Below are positions 15,691-24,432 of a DNA stretch of 64,000 nucleotides, one piece after another; within the stretch, counting starts at the first letter, position 1; each line of letters starts with the position of its first letter. Source of the stretch: JAHEZL01 sp046074525 (GTDB lineage: Bacteria; Bacteroidota; Bacteroidia; Flavobacteriales_C; GCA-002722245); the NCBI GenBank assembly GCA_046074525.1, contig JBJTOK010000065.1:1-64000 (forward strand), given 5' to 3'. Under the pieces are notes generated by a model that saw nothing but the letters and a program-made list of their open reading frames with translations, had not been told where the DNA came from and did no database searches. The translations under genes and the position numbers were made by a program.

Positions 15691-17325
15691 ATGATTTCCC
15701 TACTCAAATCAAGCGCCATGGCGTTTTGTATGTTATTTTCCCTGAACCTGATCTCGCCCGCACTGCACGCAGAGACCACTTTGGAACTATCTGGATTAAT
15801 TGCCGACAACAACACTCCTCTTTCTAATGTTCGTGTTACAGTTTATGAAGGCAGCATCTTCATGTCTCAGTCTACTACCGGAAATACCGGTAAATTCACA
15901 TTCCCCCTCGAATTCAACAAAAACTTTAAAATCACTCTTGAAAAATCCGGTTACGTAAGTGAGGATATTTCTATCAATACTGTTCTTCCGCTAAACACTC
16001 CGGAACAAAACATGACCTACCAGGTATCTTTAAAGATGTTTACTGTTTCAAGAGATGCTCCCTTCATCTTTGAAGAGCCTGTAACCAAAATTTTCTTCAA
16101 TCAGGTAATCAAGGGATTTACCAACGAAATGAGTTACAAAAAAAGCTATCAGGAAAAAATGGCTGGAGATCCTACAGTACATGATCACCTCGGTAACTAC
16201 GGCGTGAGTCAGGATTTCAAATATGAACTCTCTCTCCGCAGAACTAATGCAAAAAAAGAAGAATTCATTGCTAAGTCAGAAGAAAAAGCTCCCGAGAAAA
16301 AACAAGAGACCATTGCCGTAAAAGAAGAAAAGAAAACAACTGTAATAAAGGAAGCCGAAATCAAAACCGAGAATAAGGCGGTAGAAAACATTGCGGTAAA
16401 AACAGAAGCAGAACCACAGAAAAAGCAGGAAATTGCTGTAAAAGAAACTTTTGTTATTACCGAAACCAAGACGGCTGTAAAAGCTGAAGAACCGGTGAAA
16501 AAACAAGATGTAAAAACACAACAAAAAGAACAGGCTGTCATTGCAGAAACAAAGGTTGTAGTGAAAGAAGAAGAGCCGGCGAAAAAACAGGAAGTGATCG
16601 CCAAACAGAAAGAACAAGCTATCACAGAAACAAAGGCTGTAGTGAAGAAAGAAGAAGAACCGGTTAAAAAGCAGGAAGTGATCGCCAAACATGAAGAGCA
16701 AGTTGCTACTGCTGAAACAAAAGCTGTAGTGAAGAAAGAAGAAGAGCAGGTTAAAAAACAGGAAGTAATCGCCAAACAGAAAGAGCAAGTTATCACAGAA
16801 ACAAAAGCTGTAGTAAAGAAAGAAGAAGAGCCGGTTAAAAAACAGGAAGTAATCGCCAAACAGAAAGAGCAAGCTATCACAGAAACAAAAGCTGTAGTGA
16901 AGAAAGAAGAAGAACCGGTTAAAAAACAGGAAGTGATCGCCAAACAGAAAGAGCAAGTTACTTCCACTGAAACAAAGGCTGTAGTAAAGAAAGAAGAAGA
17001 GCAGGTGAAAAATGAGGAAGTGATCACCAAACAGAAAGAAAATGCAGCAACTCCTCAGCAATCAAAAGAGGAAAAACCTGTGGAGACCACTCAAACCAAG
17101 GGAACTTTTATTCCTGTGGAAGCAGAAAAAGCTCAGGATGCCGGCAAAGAGCATATTGTGGAAAATACTCGTAAAATCAACAAAACCGTTATCAAGCTGC
17201 GAGGAAAGAGCATTGAATATACCCAAATCATTTACAACAATGGCAACGGCGTATATTACTTTAAAAACGGAGCTTCTATCTCAGCCGAGACTTACGAGAG
17301 AGAATTGAAAAACGCCAAGCATTAA
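15691..17325 (+). CDS. secreted protein with carboxypeptidase-regulatory-like domain and Lys/Glu/Val repeats
   Basis: A 544-residue exported protein. The signal peptide ends around LHAE (residue ~29). Residues 31-110 form a carboxypeptidase-regulatory-like beta-sandwich (LSGLIADNNTPLSNVRVTVYEG .. GKFTFPLEF .. ITLEKSGY), common in Bacteroidota surface proteins. Residues ~190-450 are a highly charged region whose core is 6-7 tandem copies of a ~28-residue unit (VKKEEEPVKKQEVIAKQKEQ-x-ITETKAV). Residues ~490-544 form a compact C-terminal domain (INKTVIKLRGKSIEYTQIIYNNGNGVYYFKNG). The charged repeat is probably an extended spacer between periplasmic or outer-membrane domains. Its stop codon directly abuts that of the convergent phosphatase gene. 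Confidence 0.82.
   Translation: MISLLKSSAMAFCMLFSLNLISPALHAETTLELSGLIADNNTPLSNVRVTVYEGSIFMSQSTTGNTGKFTFPLEFNKNFKITLEKSGYVSEDISINTVLPLNTPEQNMTYQVSLKMFTVSRDAPFIFEEPVTKIFFNQVIKGFTNEMSYKKSYQEKMAGDPTVHDHLGNYGVSQDFKYELSLRRTNAKKEEFIAKSEEKAPEKKQETIAVKEEKKTTVIKEAEIKTENKAVENIAVKTEAEPQKKQEIAVKETFVITETKTAVKAEEPVKKQDVKTQQKEQAVIAETKVVVKEEEPAKKQEVIAKQKEQAITETKAVVKKEEEPVKKQEVIAKHEEQVATAETKAVVKKEEEQVKKQEVIAKQKEQVITETKAVVKKEEEPVKKQEVIAKQKEQAITETKAVVKKEEEPVKKQEVIAKQKEQVTSTETKAVVKKEEEQVKNEEVITKQKENAATPQQSKEEKPVETTQTKGTFIPVEAEKAQDAGKEHIVENTRKINKTVIKLRGKSIEYTQIIYNNGNGVYYFKNGASISAETYERELKNAKH
16477..17043 (+). repeat. in-gene tandem repeat, ~84-bp unit, 6-7 copies
   Basis: The coding repeat begins at residue 263 of the secreted protein. 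Units 4-6 are nearly identical in DNA as well as protein, with some 27- and 29-codon variants, which points to recent unequal recombination or slippage. It keeps the reverse strand open too, producing long spurious minus-strand ORFs. Confidence 0.9.
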
Positions 17326-18582
17326 TCAGAGTCGGATCCCCAGTACCAGCATATCATCCACCTGCTCATTGTCTCCCATCCATTGCCTGGAAAAATCCAG
17401 AAGGTACTTTGACTGTTCCTTCATACTCTTGTGACTAACTTCTAACAACAATTGCTTGAACTTCTTTGTCGTCAACTTCTTCCCCTTCTCCCCTCCAAAC
17501 TGATCAGCATAACCGTCAGTACACAAATAAAAAACATCACCAGGGTGCATTTGTATATAATGCGTTTCAAAATACTGCTGATCGTGGGTTAAACCACCTA
17601 TCGACTTATTTGTGGGTTTGATTTCCTTTAACGCACTTTCTCCCGCATGCATAATCCAGATGGGCCTGTTTGCCCCAGCGTATTTCACTATATTATTATC
17701 TCTATCGATTCGGCACAAAGCAATATCCATTCCGTCCCATGCGCGAGAATTCTCGCCTTGCTTCATTGCTTCTTTTATTTTCCTGTTTAGCTGCTGCAAA
17801 GCCTCCGAAAGATCAACTCCCCACCTCATTACCTCATTGAGTTTCTGCGCACAAATCACACTCATCAAAGCCCCGGGAACACCATGACCCGTACAATCAA
17901 CAACAGCCAGCAGTATCTTATTACCCTCTTCCCTGTACCAAACAAAATCACCACTGATGATATCCTTGGGTTTATTGATCAAAAAAGAATCAGGCAGTAA
18001 CTTGAGCAAAGCAGAGGTGTCCGACAAAAAAGCGCTCTGTATACGTTCGGCATATGTGATGCTCGCCATAATGTCTTTATTCTTTGCCGAAAGTTGTTGT
18101 GTACGCACATGAACCAAACTTTCCAGCTCTTCATTCAATAGACGTAAATCTTTTTCAGCTTTTTTTCTCTTTGTAATATCCATAGAAAGAATAAACAAGC
18201 CTTCATGCACAGGCTGAATGCTCAGTTCAAACCAGCCCTGAGACCCATCTGGAAAAGTGAATTCATTCTCAAATTTTTCAGGTAAACGCTCATACATGCA
18301 TTTTTTTAGTCGATCAAACATAAGCGTATGCTCAATTCCAGGATATTTTTCCATCATGGTAAATCCAATCAACTCCTCCCTGGAATACTTACTTTGTTTC
18401 ACGACAGTATCATTGACATAGAGATAGCGCCATTCATGACTTATCATTTGAAAGCCCTCCATCATATTATCTAAAGTGGCATGAAAACGCTTTTCGGAGG
18501 CAAGCGCCTTTTCATATTCTTCAAGCAGTTCAAGCAATGATTTTTCGTCACTGCTGGCCCCAAGGGTTGTTATTAACGACAT
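17326..18582 (-). CDS. PAS-domain SpoIIE-type serine phosphatase
   Basis: A 418-residue soluble signalling protein. Residues ~33-150 form a PAS sensor domain (FHATLDNMMEGFQMIS .. YVNDTVVKQSKYSREELIG .. LSMDITKRKKAE), ~140-185 a coiled-coil linker, and ~200-418 a PP2C/SpoIIE phosphatase domain with SGDFVWY, the metal-binding VDCTGHGVPGALMS, and LCTDGYADQFGG. Such proteins dephosphorylate anti-sigma-factor antagonists or other partners in response to a ligand; no partner gene is next to it. The 110-residue membrane protein B lies 96 bases upstream on the same strand and could be co-transcribed. Confidence 0.9.
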   Translation of the reverse strand: MSLITTLGASSDEKSLLELLEEYEKALASEKRFHATLDNMMEGFQMISHEWRYLYVNDTVVKQSKYSREELIGFTMMEKYPGIEHTLMFDRLKKCMYERLPEKFENEFTFPDGSQGWFELSIQPVHEGLFILSMDITKRKKAEKDLRLLNEELESLVHVRTQQLSAKNKDIMASITYAERIQSAFLSDTSALLKLLPDSFLINKPKDIISGDFVWYREEGNKILLAVVDCTGHGVPGALMSVICAQKLNEVMRWGVDLSEALQQLNRKIKEAMKQGENSRAWDGMDIALCRIDRDNNIVKYAGANRPIWIMHAGESALKEIKPTNKSIGGLTHDQQYFETHYIQMHPGDVFYLCTDGYADQFGGEKGKKLTTKKFKQLLLEVSHKSMKEQSKYLLDFSRQWMGDNEQVDDMLVLGIRL

Positions 18583-18678
18583 AGCTTAGTTTTTTCAAAT
18601 CACAATACAGTTTTATTTCTGTCAACAGTGATTTTTCATCTGTGAATAAAAAAGAAATGGTTATCAGGAAACCTGCTG

Positions 18679-19011
18679 CTATAATAGTAAAGAGCAGTTT
18701 TTTACAGGTAAATCAGAAGGTACTGAAAAAAAACTGAAGGATTGAATGACTTCAGAAACATGAATTTTCGAAACATACTCTTTCTGATGCTTTGGCTTGA
18801 TGAAAGGAAATTCAGGATGAAATCTCACTGCCCCGCACTTCTTTCTCTTTTGAGTTAGCTTTATTAACCGAAGTATTTTCTTCCCCTCTTCCTTATTGGA
18901 GGTTATGCAAGTGAAATTATTACAGGTAGCAAGCAAAAACACATTACATGACAGTAATGCTGCTGCAAGGAAAAGCAGGGAAAAGGCACATATTTTCTTT
19001 AGTTTTTTCAA
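18679..19011 (-). CDS. 110-residue membrane-anchored protein, paralogue B
   Basis: Same length and layout as the protein at 12149-12481: basic start MKKLKK, hydrophobic segment ~8-28, then a polar domain with TQKRKKCG at 53-60 and the tail DLPVKNCSLLL. Cysteines 30, 59 and 106 are conserved in position; B has extra Cys at 8, 22 and 35. The middle (residues 62-98) is not conserved. The second copy lies 6.2 kb from the first, in the same orientation, so dispersed duplication is likely. It is followed on the same strand by the PAS-SpoIIE phosphatase gene. Function unknown. Confidence 0.72.
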   Translation of the reverse strand: MKKLKKICAFSLLFLAAALLSCNVFLLATCNNFTCITSNKEEGKKILRLIKLTQKRKKCGAVRFHPEFPFIKPKHQKEYVSKIHVSEVIQSFSFFSVPSDLPVKNCSLLL

Positions 19012-19195
19012 TTACTCCAGGGTCATTAAAACCTTATGAATTTATCAAAAAACAAAGATGGATTACCAAACTTTCTGTAAAAGCAGGAAGAATGACGGTG
19101 AAAATTAATGTGAGAAAAAGTATGATTTAGGATTTTGAGTAAAAAAAAAGAGTGAACATGATTGCTTTCGCTTTTCACACTCACTCTGATTTTTG

Positions 19196-19270
19196 TCGGG
19201 GCGGCAGGATTCGAACCTGCGACCTCATGGTCCCAAACCATGCGCGATAACCGGACTACGCTACGCCCCG
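19196..19270 (-). tRNA. tRNA-Pro (anticodon TGG)
   Basis: The minus strand folds into a cloverleaf: acceptor CGGGGCG/CGCCCCG, anticodon stem CATGG/CCATG enclosing the loop TTTGGGA with anticodon TGG, and T arm GCAGG-TTCGAAT-CCTGC. The discriminator base is A, and CCA is not encoded. Length 75 bases. No integrase or direct-repeat att remnant is seen near its 3' end. Confidence 0.97.
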
Positions 19271-19386
19271 AACTATTTTGAATCTTTTTTAATGAACTTC
19301 TTTTCCTTTGCGGAGGGCAAATTTAGGATAAATATTTTACCCTACAAGTTTTTTGCACTACGTCTTAAAAAAAATATAAAATTGTG

Positions 19387-20487
19387 CTAAACATTAAACC
19401 TGAAATGCATCACATCACCATCACCAACTACATACTCTTTTCCTTCTACAGAAAGTTTTCCAGCATCGCGACAAGCCGATTCTGAACCGTATTTAACGTA
19501 ATCATCATACTTAATTACTTCGGCACGGATAAAGCCCTTTTCAAAATCACTATGAATTACTCCCGCCGCCTGCGGCGCTTTCCAGCCCTTCAAAATTGTC
19601 CAGGCCCTTACTTCTTTTACCCCCGCAGTAAAATAGGTATTGAGGTTTAATAACTTATATGCGGCTGTGATCAGCTTGTTTACTCCTGGCTCAGACAAAC
19701 CCGCATCCTGTAAGAACATCTGACGTTCTTCGTAGCTCTCTAATTCGGCGATATCGGCCTCCAACTTGGCACAAATAACGATCACTTCCGCTTTTTCTTC
19801 CACTGCCACAGCCCTGATTTTATCTACATATTCATTACCATTGGTGGCCAAACTCTTTTCATCTACATTACATACATATAATACCGGCTTGGTAGTAATG
19901 AGATTCAAATCGGAGATGAGGGCTTTTTCCTCCTCAGTCAGTTCAACCACTCTTGCCGATTTACCTTTTATAAGGGCATCATGGAATCGTTCGAAGATGC
20001 TGACAATTTTCAGTTGTTCCTTGTCACCGGTCTTCGCCATTTTTTTGGCTCTGTCCAAACGTTTTTCAACAGCTTCAAGGTCCTTCAGCTGCAATTCAAT
20101 ATCAATGGTTTCTTTATCCCTGATCGGATTGATGTTGCCATCTACGTGAATGATGTTATCGTCAACAAAGCAGCGTACTACGTGAATAATAGCATTGGTT
20201 TCCAGGATATTTCCAAGAAACTGATTACCGAGCCCCTCCCCTTTCGAGGCGCCTTTAACCAATCCGGCGATATCCACTATCTCCATTACGTTAGGGACTA
20301 CACGCTCCGGTTTCACCAGGTTTTCAAGGCTGGTCAAACGCGGATCAGGAATAGTAATGGTTCCTATATTAGGTTCGATGGTACAAAAAGGAAAGTTGGC
20401 CGACTGGGCCTTGGCGCTTGATAAACAATTGAAGAGCGTCGACTTTCCAACGTTGGGCAAGCCTACAATACCACATTTTAATCCCAT
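19387..20487 (-). CDS. ychF: YchF/OLA1 family translation-associated P-loop ATPase
   Basis: A 366-residue protein matching the family length. The G domain starts at residue 1: P-loop GLPNVGKS at 9-16, SANFPFCTIEPN (switch I), DIAGLVKGASKGEGLGNQFL (switch II). A helical insertion spans ~125-200, and a C-terminal TGS domain (~275-366) includes YFTAGVKEVRAWTILKGWKAPQAAGVIHSDFEKGFIRAEVI. YchF binds ATP rather than GTP and associates with ribosomes; it takes part in stress and start-codon responses. It is divergently transcribed from the transketolase gene. Confidence 0.97.
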   Translation of the reverse strand: MGLKCGIVGLPNVGKSTLFNCLSSAKAQSANFPFCTIEPNIGTITIPDPRLTSLENLVKPERVVPNVMEIVDIAGLVKGASKGEGLGNQFLGNILETNAIIHVVRCFVDDNIIHVDGNINPIRDKETIDIELQLKDLEAVEKRLDRAKKMAKTGDKEQLKIVSIFERFHDALIKGKSARVVELTEEEKALISDLNLITTKPVLYVCNVDEKSLATNGNEYVDKIRAVAVEEKAEVIVICAKLEADIAELESYEERQMFLQDAGLSEPGVNKLITAAYKLLNLNTYFTAGVKEVRAWTILKGWKAPQAAGVIHSDFEKGFIRAEVIKYDDYVKYGSESACRDAGKLSVEGKEYVVGDGDVMHFRFNV

Positions 20488-20584
20488 ACAAAAAATTTAA
20501 GGACGCAAAAATAGTCAAATAGTTGACAAAGATCCGCTGCCACTTCGACGAAAAGTGTATTTTCGTAAAAAATTTATATCCGTA

Positions 20585-21430
20585 ATGGCCGACATTCAAA
20601 ATCTTCAGAAAATAGTTTCGCAGGTTCGCCGCGACATCGTTAGAATGGTTCACCAAAATAACTCGGGTCACCCTGGTGGCTCACTGGGTTGTACTGAATT
20701 CCTGGTTACTTTATATAATGAGGTAATGACGCACGATCCTAAAAAATTCAACATGGATGGTGTTAACGAAGATTTATTTTTTTTATCGAACGGACATATC
20801 TCCCCTGTACTTTACAGCGTTCTCGCCAGAGCTGGCTACTTCCCGGTAAAGGAAATGGCTACTTTCCGCAGTTTGAATTCACGCTTACAGGGCCACCCTA
20901 CACCACATGAAGGACTGGAAGGCATAAGAATTGCTTCAGGTTCCCTCGGTCAGGGTTTATCAGTAGCCTTAGGTGCTGCCCAGGCCAAGAAATTGAATAA
21001 AGACAATAAGTTGGTGTATGTGCTGATGGGCGACGGCGAGCAGCAGGAAGGTCAGATTTGGGAAGCTGCCATGTATGCCGCCCACAATAAAGTAGATAAC
21101 ATCATTGCAACAATAGATTACAACGGCGCTCAGATTGACGGATCCACAGACGAAGTTCTTTCCTTGGGAGACTTGAAAGCCAAATGGGAAACTTTCGGCT
21201 GGAAGGTATTGAAGGCTAACGGCAATAATCTGCAGGAAATCCTCAATGCTCTTAACGAAGCGAAAAGCCTCAGCGGAAAAGGAACTCCAATCCTGATTTT
21301 AATGACCACCCAAATGGGGAATGGCGTTGATTTCATGATGGGAACCCACAAATGGCACGGCGTTGCTCCCAATGATGAACAATTGAAATCGGCTTTGGCA
21401 CAAAATCCGGAGACTTTGGGCGACTACTAA
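20585..21430 (+). CDS. transketolase, N-terminal (thiamine diphosphate-binding) subunit
   Basis: A 281-residue N-terminal half of a split transketolase. The start is set at 20585 (MADIQNLQKIVSQVRRDIVRMVH); an upstream ATG at 20555 would add ten residues unlike the family. HPGGSLGCTEFLVTLY and GHISPVLYSVLARAGY at the substrate channel and the thiamine diphosphate motif GDGEQQEGQIWEAAMYAAHNKVDNIIATIDYN are visible. Together with the C-terminal subunit at 22873 it interconverts pentose-phosphate sugars. The two halves are normally adjacent; here a VWA gene of 1.4 kb lies between them with only 10 and 34 bases of spacing, so all three are probably one transcript. Confidence 0.93.
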   Translation: MADIQNLQKIVSQVRRDIVRMVHQNNSGHPGGSLGCTEFLVTLYNEVMTHDPKKFNMDGVNEDLFFLSNGHISPVLYSVLARAGYFPVKEMATFRSLNSRLQGHPTPHEGLEGIRIASGSLGQGLSVALGAAQAKKLNKDNKLVYVLMGDGEQQEGQIWEAAMYAAHNKVDNIIATIDYNGAQIDGSTDEVLSLGDLKAKWETFGWKVLKANGNNLQEILNALNEAKSLSGKGTPILILMTTQMGNGVDFMMGTHKWHGVAPNDEQLKSALAQNPETLGDY

Positions 21431-21440
21431 AAATAGTCCC

Positions 21441-22838
21441 ATGAAAAAACTGAAGATTCTTTTTTTCGCGCTCCTTTTCTCCTTTCACCTTTCTCCTGCG
21501 CAAACAGCAAGGGCAGAAGAAAAAAAGGAAGAACCCGTTGTCACACGCATCCTCTTTATTTTTGATGCTTCACAAAGTATGTGGGCCAACATGGGAGCAG
21601 AAAAAAGGATTTCTGTGGCGCAACGCATCATGGCGCAGGCCCTCGACAGTTTGAAAAACCTCGAAAACGTTGAAGTAGCACTGCGTGTTTACGGTAACCG
21701 CAAAGACATCAACCTGGGTCCGCAGGATTGCGAAGACACCCACCTCGAAGTGCCTTTCGAAAAAAACAACATTGATAAAATAAAACATGTTCTGAAATCG
21801 ACGCAGCCTAAGGGAACCACCCTCATTGCCCGATCATTGGAAGCTACCCAAAATGATTTTCCGGCTACCACTGGAAAGGTGAGAAATGTTGTCATTCTTA
21901 TTACCGATGGTATTGAGGCCTGTGACGGCGACCCTTGTGCGGTTTCAAGAGCCTTACAGCAAAACGGAGTAATTCTTAAACCCTTCATCATCGGTATGGG
22001 CGTAGGAAAAGAATATGATGCCTACTTCCGCTGCATTGGTGAATATTATGACGCCACTACTCCTGCTGCCTTTAAAAACATCTTATCTGTAGTGATAGCC
22101 GAAGCACTGGAAAGCACTACCTGCCAGGTGAATCTCCTGGACGTGAACCAGAAACCGATAGAAACCAATGTCACCATGACTTTCTACGATAAAAATTCCG
22201 AGGAAGTAAAATACAATTTGATTCATACCCTCAACATCAATGGAAATCCTGATACCATTTCTGTAGATCCTTTGACTACTTACAATATTGTAGTACATAC
22301 AAAACCTGAAATGACAAAGGAGAATGTTCGACTCAAACCGGGCGAACACAATATCATTTCTATTGATGCACCACAGGGCTCTCTCTTTCTTAAGGCCAAT
22401 GGCAATCTCAACAACCAATACAATTTCAGGTGTGTGGTGAAGCAAAACGGAATATCCCAAATCCTAAATGTCCAGGATTTTGAAAAAACAGAAAAATATA
22501 TCGTAGGGGAATATGAAGTAGAGATTTTAACCATTCCTCGGATCACTACCACAGTGCAGATTGCGCAAAGCAACATTTCAAAAATAGAGGTTCCGCAGCC
22601 AGGCAAAATAAGCTTCAATGCCCTGGGCAGCGGTTATGGCTTTGTTTACCAAATGGTAGACGGTAAATTAAAACAGATTTACGAACTCAACACCGAACAA
22701 CCCAGCGAAACTATTTACATGTTGCCTGGCACTTATAAAGTGGTATACCGTTCCAAAACAGCAAAAAGGACAATGTACTCAATAGAAAAAGAATTTAAAG
22801 TTGAATCAGGGAAGTCGGGAAAGGTAGATTTGTTTTAA
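21441..22838 (+). CDS. exported von Willebrand factor A domain protein
   Basis: A 465-residue protein with a signal peptide (~1-25, ends ARA). Residues ~33-215 form a VWA domain with a full MIDAS motif, DASQS at 42-46, the Thr in GTTLIARSL, and the Asp in ITDGIEACDGDPC. The ~250 C-terminal residues are beta-rich with no assigned family (VDPLTTYNIVVHTKPE, YMLPGTYKVVYRSK). It probably mediates protein binding in the periplasm. It lies between the two transketolase subunit genes on the same strand with very short spacers, although the functions are unrelated. Confidence 0.85.
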   Translation: MKKLKILFFALLFSFHLSPAQTARAEEKKEEPVVTRILFIFDASQSMWANMGAEKRISVAQRIMAQALDSLKNLENVEVALRVYGNRKDINLGPQDCEDTHLEVPFEKNNIDKIKHVLKSTQPKGTTLIARSLEATQNDFPATTGKVRNVVILITDGIEACDGDPCAVSRALQQNGVILKPFIIGMGVGKEYDAYFRCIGEYYDATTPAAFKNILSVVIAEALESTTCQVNLLDVNQKPIETNVTMTFYDKNSEEVKYNLIHTLNINGNPDTISVDPLTTYNIVVHTKPEMTKENVRLKPGEHNIISIDAPQGSLFLKANGNLNNQYNFRCVVKQNGISQILNVQDFEKTEKYIVGEYEVEILTIPRITTTVQIAQSNISKIEVPQPGKISFNALGSGYGFVYQMVDGKLKQIYELNTEQPSETIYMLPGTYKVVYRSKTAKRTMYSIEKEFKVESGKSGKVDLF

Positions 22839-22872
22839 CTTCGCGCTTCCAACAAATACGCAATCATTAGCA

Positions 22873-23826
22873 ATGAAAAAATACGAAATACAAAACCACA
22901 AAGACACACGCTCCGGTTTTGGCGCGGGATTAACAGAACTGGGAAGAAGCAATCCGAATGTTGTTGCTTTGTGCGCCGACCTAGTAGGCTCTCTTAAAAT
23001 GGATGAATTCATCAAGGAAAATCCCGAAAGATTTTTCCAGATGGGTATCGCCGAAGCCAATATGATGGGCGTTGCTGCCGGACTCACCATTGGCGGAAAA
23101 ATTCCTTTCGCGGGAACTTTCGCCAACTTCGCTACAGGAAGGGTGTACGACCAGATTCGCCAATCTATCGCCTACTCAGGAAAAAACGTAAAAATTGCCG
23201 CGTCTCATGCCGGACTCACCCTGGGTGAAGATGGTGCTACACACCAGATACTGGAAGACATCGGACTGATGAAAATGCTGCCGGGAATGGTGGTGATCAA
23301 TCCTTGTGATTTCAACCAAACAAAGGCAGCAACCCTTGCCGCTGCTGCACATGAGGGTCCGGTTTACCTCCGTTTCGGTCGCCCGAAGGTGCCAAACTTT
23401 ACTCCTGTAGATCAGAAATTCGAAATCGGCAAAGCAGTAATGATCAACGAAGGAAGCGATGTAACAATCTTCGCTACAGGTCACCTCGTTTGGAAAGCTA
23501 TACAGGCTGGGGAAATCCTAGCACAAAAAGGCATTTCTGCTGAAATAATAAATATCCACACCATTAAACCTTTAGATGAAAAGGCCGTCCTAGCATCAGT
23601 ACAAAAAACCAAATGCGTGGTGACTGCTGAAGAACATCAGATGAATGGCGGCCTGGGAGATTCTATCGCCCAGCTTTTATCAAGACAATTGCCTGCTCCA
23701 ATTGAATTCGTTGCTGTTAACGACAGCTTTGGAGAAAGCGGAACAGAGGAGCAACTGATGACCAAGTATGGTATCAATACTCCACACATTGTTGAAGCCG
23801 TTGAAAAGGTGATCAAGAGAAAATAA
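22873..23826 (+). CDS. transketolase, C-terminal (pyrimidine-binding) subunit
   Basis: A 317-residue second half of transketolase. It contains the pyrimidine-binding domain with the catalytic Glu region FFQMGIAEANMMGVAAGLTIGGKIPFAGTFANF, the HAGLTLGEDGATHQILEDIGLMKMLPGM segment, and a C-terminal domain (~190-317, VTIFATGHLVWKAIQAGEIL .. VTAEEHQMNGGLGDSIAQLL). With the 20585-21430 product it forms the active enzyme of the non-oxidative pentose phosphate pathway. The sigma-factor gene starts 27 bases after it, so they may share a transcript. Confidence 0.94.
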   Translation: MKKYEIQNHKDTRSGFGAGLTELGRSNPNVVALCADLVGSLKMDEFIKENPERFFQMGIAEANMMGVAAGLTIGGKIPFAGTFANFATGRVYDQIRQSIAYSGKNVKIAASHAGLTLGEDGATHQILEDIGLMKMLPGMVVINPCDFNQTKAATLAAAAHEGPVYLRFGRPKVPNFTPVDQKFEIGKAVMINEGSDVTIFATGHLVWKAIQAGEILAQKGISAEIINIHTIKPLDEKAVLASVQKTKCVVTAEEHQMNGGLGDSIAQLLSRQLPAPIEFVAVNDSFGESGTEEQLMTKYGINTPHIVEAVEKVIKRK

Positions 23827-23853
23827 GCAGAACACCACCCCAAAAAGCAATGA

Positions 23854-24402
23854 ATGGGGAACTGGACTGACAAAGAATTACTGGAAAAATTCCGTGATCC
23901 TCAATCGAGAGACTACGGGTTCAACCTCATTATGCAAAGCTATAACCAGCGCGTATACTGGCATGTGCGCCGCATGGTGATTGATCACGACGACGCCAAT
24001 GATCTCACGCAGGACATCTTCATCAGGGTATGGAAAGGACTCGACAACTTCAACGAAGATTCAAAACTTTTCACCTGGATTTACCGCATTGCCACCAACG
24101 AGTGCATCACCTTCCTGAATAAAAAAAGAAAGCGTTTTTTTATTCCCATCGTCAACGTTGAAAATGAACTCGCCCATTCACTGGAAAGCGGCAAACACTG
24201 TACCGGTGATGAAATTCAACTGAAACTGCAAAAGGCTTTGCTCACCCTTCCCGAAAAACAAAGAATGGTTTTCAACATGAAGTATTTCGACGAACTCAAA
24301 TACGAAGAAATAGCTGAAATAACAGGCACTTCCGTTGGTGCATTAAAAGCCTCATACCACATTGCAGCAAAAAAAATTGAAGGTATTTTGAATAAGGATT
24401 AA
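23854..24402 (+). CDS. ECF RNA polymerase sigma factor
   Basis: A 182-residue sigma-70 family protein of the extracytoplasmic-function type. Region 2 is seen at ~22-95 (MQSYNQRVYWHVRRMV, DANDLTQDIFIRVWKGL, FTWIYRIATNECITFL). Region 4 is at ~125-180 (LTLPEKQRMVFNMKYFDELKYEEIAEITGTSVGALKASYHIAAKKI). There is no ECF C-terminal extension. The two genes downstream, a single-pass membrane protein and an exported helical protein, fit the usual arrangement of sigma factor, membrane regulator and periplasmic partner. Confidence 0.93.
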   Translation: MGNWTDKELLEKFRDPQSRDYGFNLIMQSYNQRVYWHVRRMVIDHDDANDLTQDIFIRVWKGLDNFNEDSKLFTWIYRIATNECITFLNKKRKRFFIPIVNVENELAHSLESGKHCTGDEIQLKLQKALLTLPEKQRMVFNMKYFDELKYEEIAEITGTSVGALKASYHIAAKKIEGILNKD

Positions 24403-24432
24403 ACCAAGTTTTTCCACCAAAGTCATAACAGC

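Noticed and set aside
16477..17043. Possible CRISPR or other direct-repeat array
   Set aside because: The ~84-bp repeats are contiguous, coding, in frame and lack unique spacers.
16209..17061. Two long minus-strand ORFs (273 and 261 codons) opposite the repeat-rich secreted protein
   Set aside because: They are antisense shadows of the Lys/Glu/Val repeat; the composition (long runs of Phe, Ser and Cys) is not protein-like and no start context or neighbour supports them.
18948..19130. 60-codon plus-strand ORF near tRNA-Pro
   Set aside because: Overlaps the real minus-strand 110-residue gene and has no family features.
19196..19270. tRNA-Pro as an integration site for a mobile element
   Set aside because: No integrase, no duplicated tRNA 3' end and no change in gene content on either side.
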